Below, in pieces: positions 5,640-5,899 of a stretch of 5,899 nt of DNA. Each line of letters starts with the position of its first letter. Within the stretch, counting starts at the first letter, position 1. Below the pieces are notes generated by a model. That model did no database searches and was not told where the DNA came from. It saw nothing but the letters and a program-made list of their open reading frames with translations. The DNA is from Spirochaetales bacterium (GTDB taxonomy: Bacteria; Spirochaetota; Spirochaetia; DSM-27196; SKKC01). The stretch spans positions 1-5,899 of the forward strand of contig SKKC01000267.1 in NCBI GenBank assembly GCA_007121695.1, given 5' to 3'. The position numbers were made by a program, and so were the translations under genes.

Positions 5640-5899
5640 ATGCCCAGGAACCCGAATGCAGTCGTATTTCTGACAGACCAGCAGCGGTGGGATTGTTCCT
5701 CCCTGCACGGGAACCCTCTCGATCTCATGCCGAACTTTGATCGCCTCGCGAGCGCTGGAACCCACGTTGCGAATTCGTTCTCGTGCCAACCGGTATGCGC
5801 GCCGGTGCGCAGTACCCTGCAGCTTGGGCGCTACCCGACCCATACCGGCGTGTGGAAAAACGGCCTCACCGCGGATACGTCGTTACCCTCCCTGGCAAC
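5640..5899 (+). CDS. Type I sulfatase (formylglycine-dependent), 3' end beyond the window
   Basis: Hydrolyses a sulfate ester, probably on a sugar. Only the first 86 codons are present; full-length family members are about 450-550 residues. The N-terminal strand NAVVFLTDQQRWD (6-18) supplies metal-binding D13 with Q14, as in the alkaline phosphatase/sulfatase superfamily. MPNFDRLASAGTHVANSFS (30-48) is the usual second block. The active-site motif is C53-A-P-V-R57, followed by STLQLGRYPTHTGV, fitting C-x-P-x-R, in which the cysteine is converted to formylglycine. The fourth position is Val where Ser, Thr or Ala is more usual. The protein begins almost directly at the first core strand with no hydrophobic leader, so it is predicted to be cytoplasmic. 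It follows the permeases by 19 nt with its own AGGAG site, indicating that the imported substrate is sulfated. Alternatives sharing this motif are choline sulfatase and phosphonate monoester hydrolase; the missing C-terminus prevents a substrate call. Confidence 0.94.
   Translation, partial: MPRNPNAVVFLTDQQRWDCSSLHGNPLDLMPNFDRLASAGTHVANSFSCQPVCAPVRSTLQLGRYPTHTGVWKNGLTADTSLPSLA

Noticed and set aside
1..5899. CRISPR array, tRNA/rRNA genes, transposase, toxin-antitoxin or phage genes
   Set aside because: No regularly spaced repeats, cloverleaf-like or rRNA sequence, terminal inverted repeats or mobile-element proteins were seen by reading; the coding space is filled by the listed genes.

Overview
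The window reads as a bacterial carbohydrate-uptake locus. The most likely source is a free-living or marine-type spirochaete (Spirochaetota). This is an inference from three things: the style of the solute-binding-protein leader (hydrophobic core, then a Ser-Ala-Gly-Gly-Ala-Glu-Glu stretch with no lipobox cysteine), the mid-to-high GC content, and the pairing of a two-component system with a CUT1 sugar transporter and a sulfatase. No rRNA or other phylogenetic marker is present, so the assignment is tentative.

Layout, left to right. (1) A leftward, left-truncated gene (292 down to the window edge) encodes a charged coiled-coil protein with a Lys/Ala/Pro-rich tail. (2) A 225-bp divergent intergenic region (293-517) follows. 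(3) Rightward, a membrane-embedded NarL-family sensor histidine kinase (518-1762) overlaps by 8 nt a LuxR/NarL-type response regulator (1755-2408). (4) A 97-bp gap holds a small dyad and a near-perfect Shine-Dalgarno. (5) Next is a CUT1-type ABC sugar import module: solute-binding protein (2506-3795), MalF/UgpA-like permease (3899-4786) and MalG/UgpE-like permease (4799-5620). A 9-bp hairpin lies between the binding-protein gene and the first permease gene. (6) A type I sulfatase (5640 onwards) is cut by the right edge.

How the parts may work together (inference): the kinase/regulator pair senses a signal and controls the transporter and sulfatase genes. The binding protein captures an oligosaccharide outside the inner membrane and the two permeases import it. 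They probably use an ATPase encoded elsewhere, since none is seen here. The sulfatase has no visible signal peptide and would remove sulfate in the cytoplasm. The simplest reading is acquisition of a sulfated glycan fragment or sulfated sugar, imported with the sulfate still attached. The families are all known; the least ordinary points are the combination, the sensor architecture, the apparently cytoplasmic sulfatase and the unidentified coiled-coil gene.
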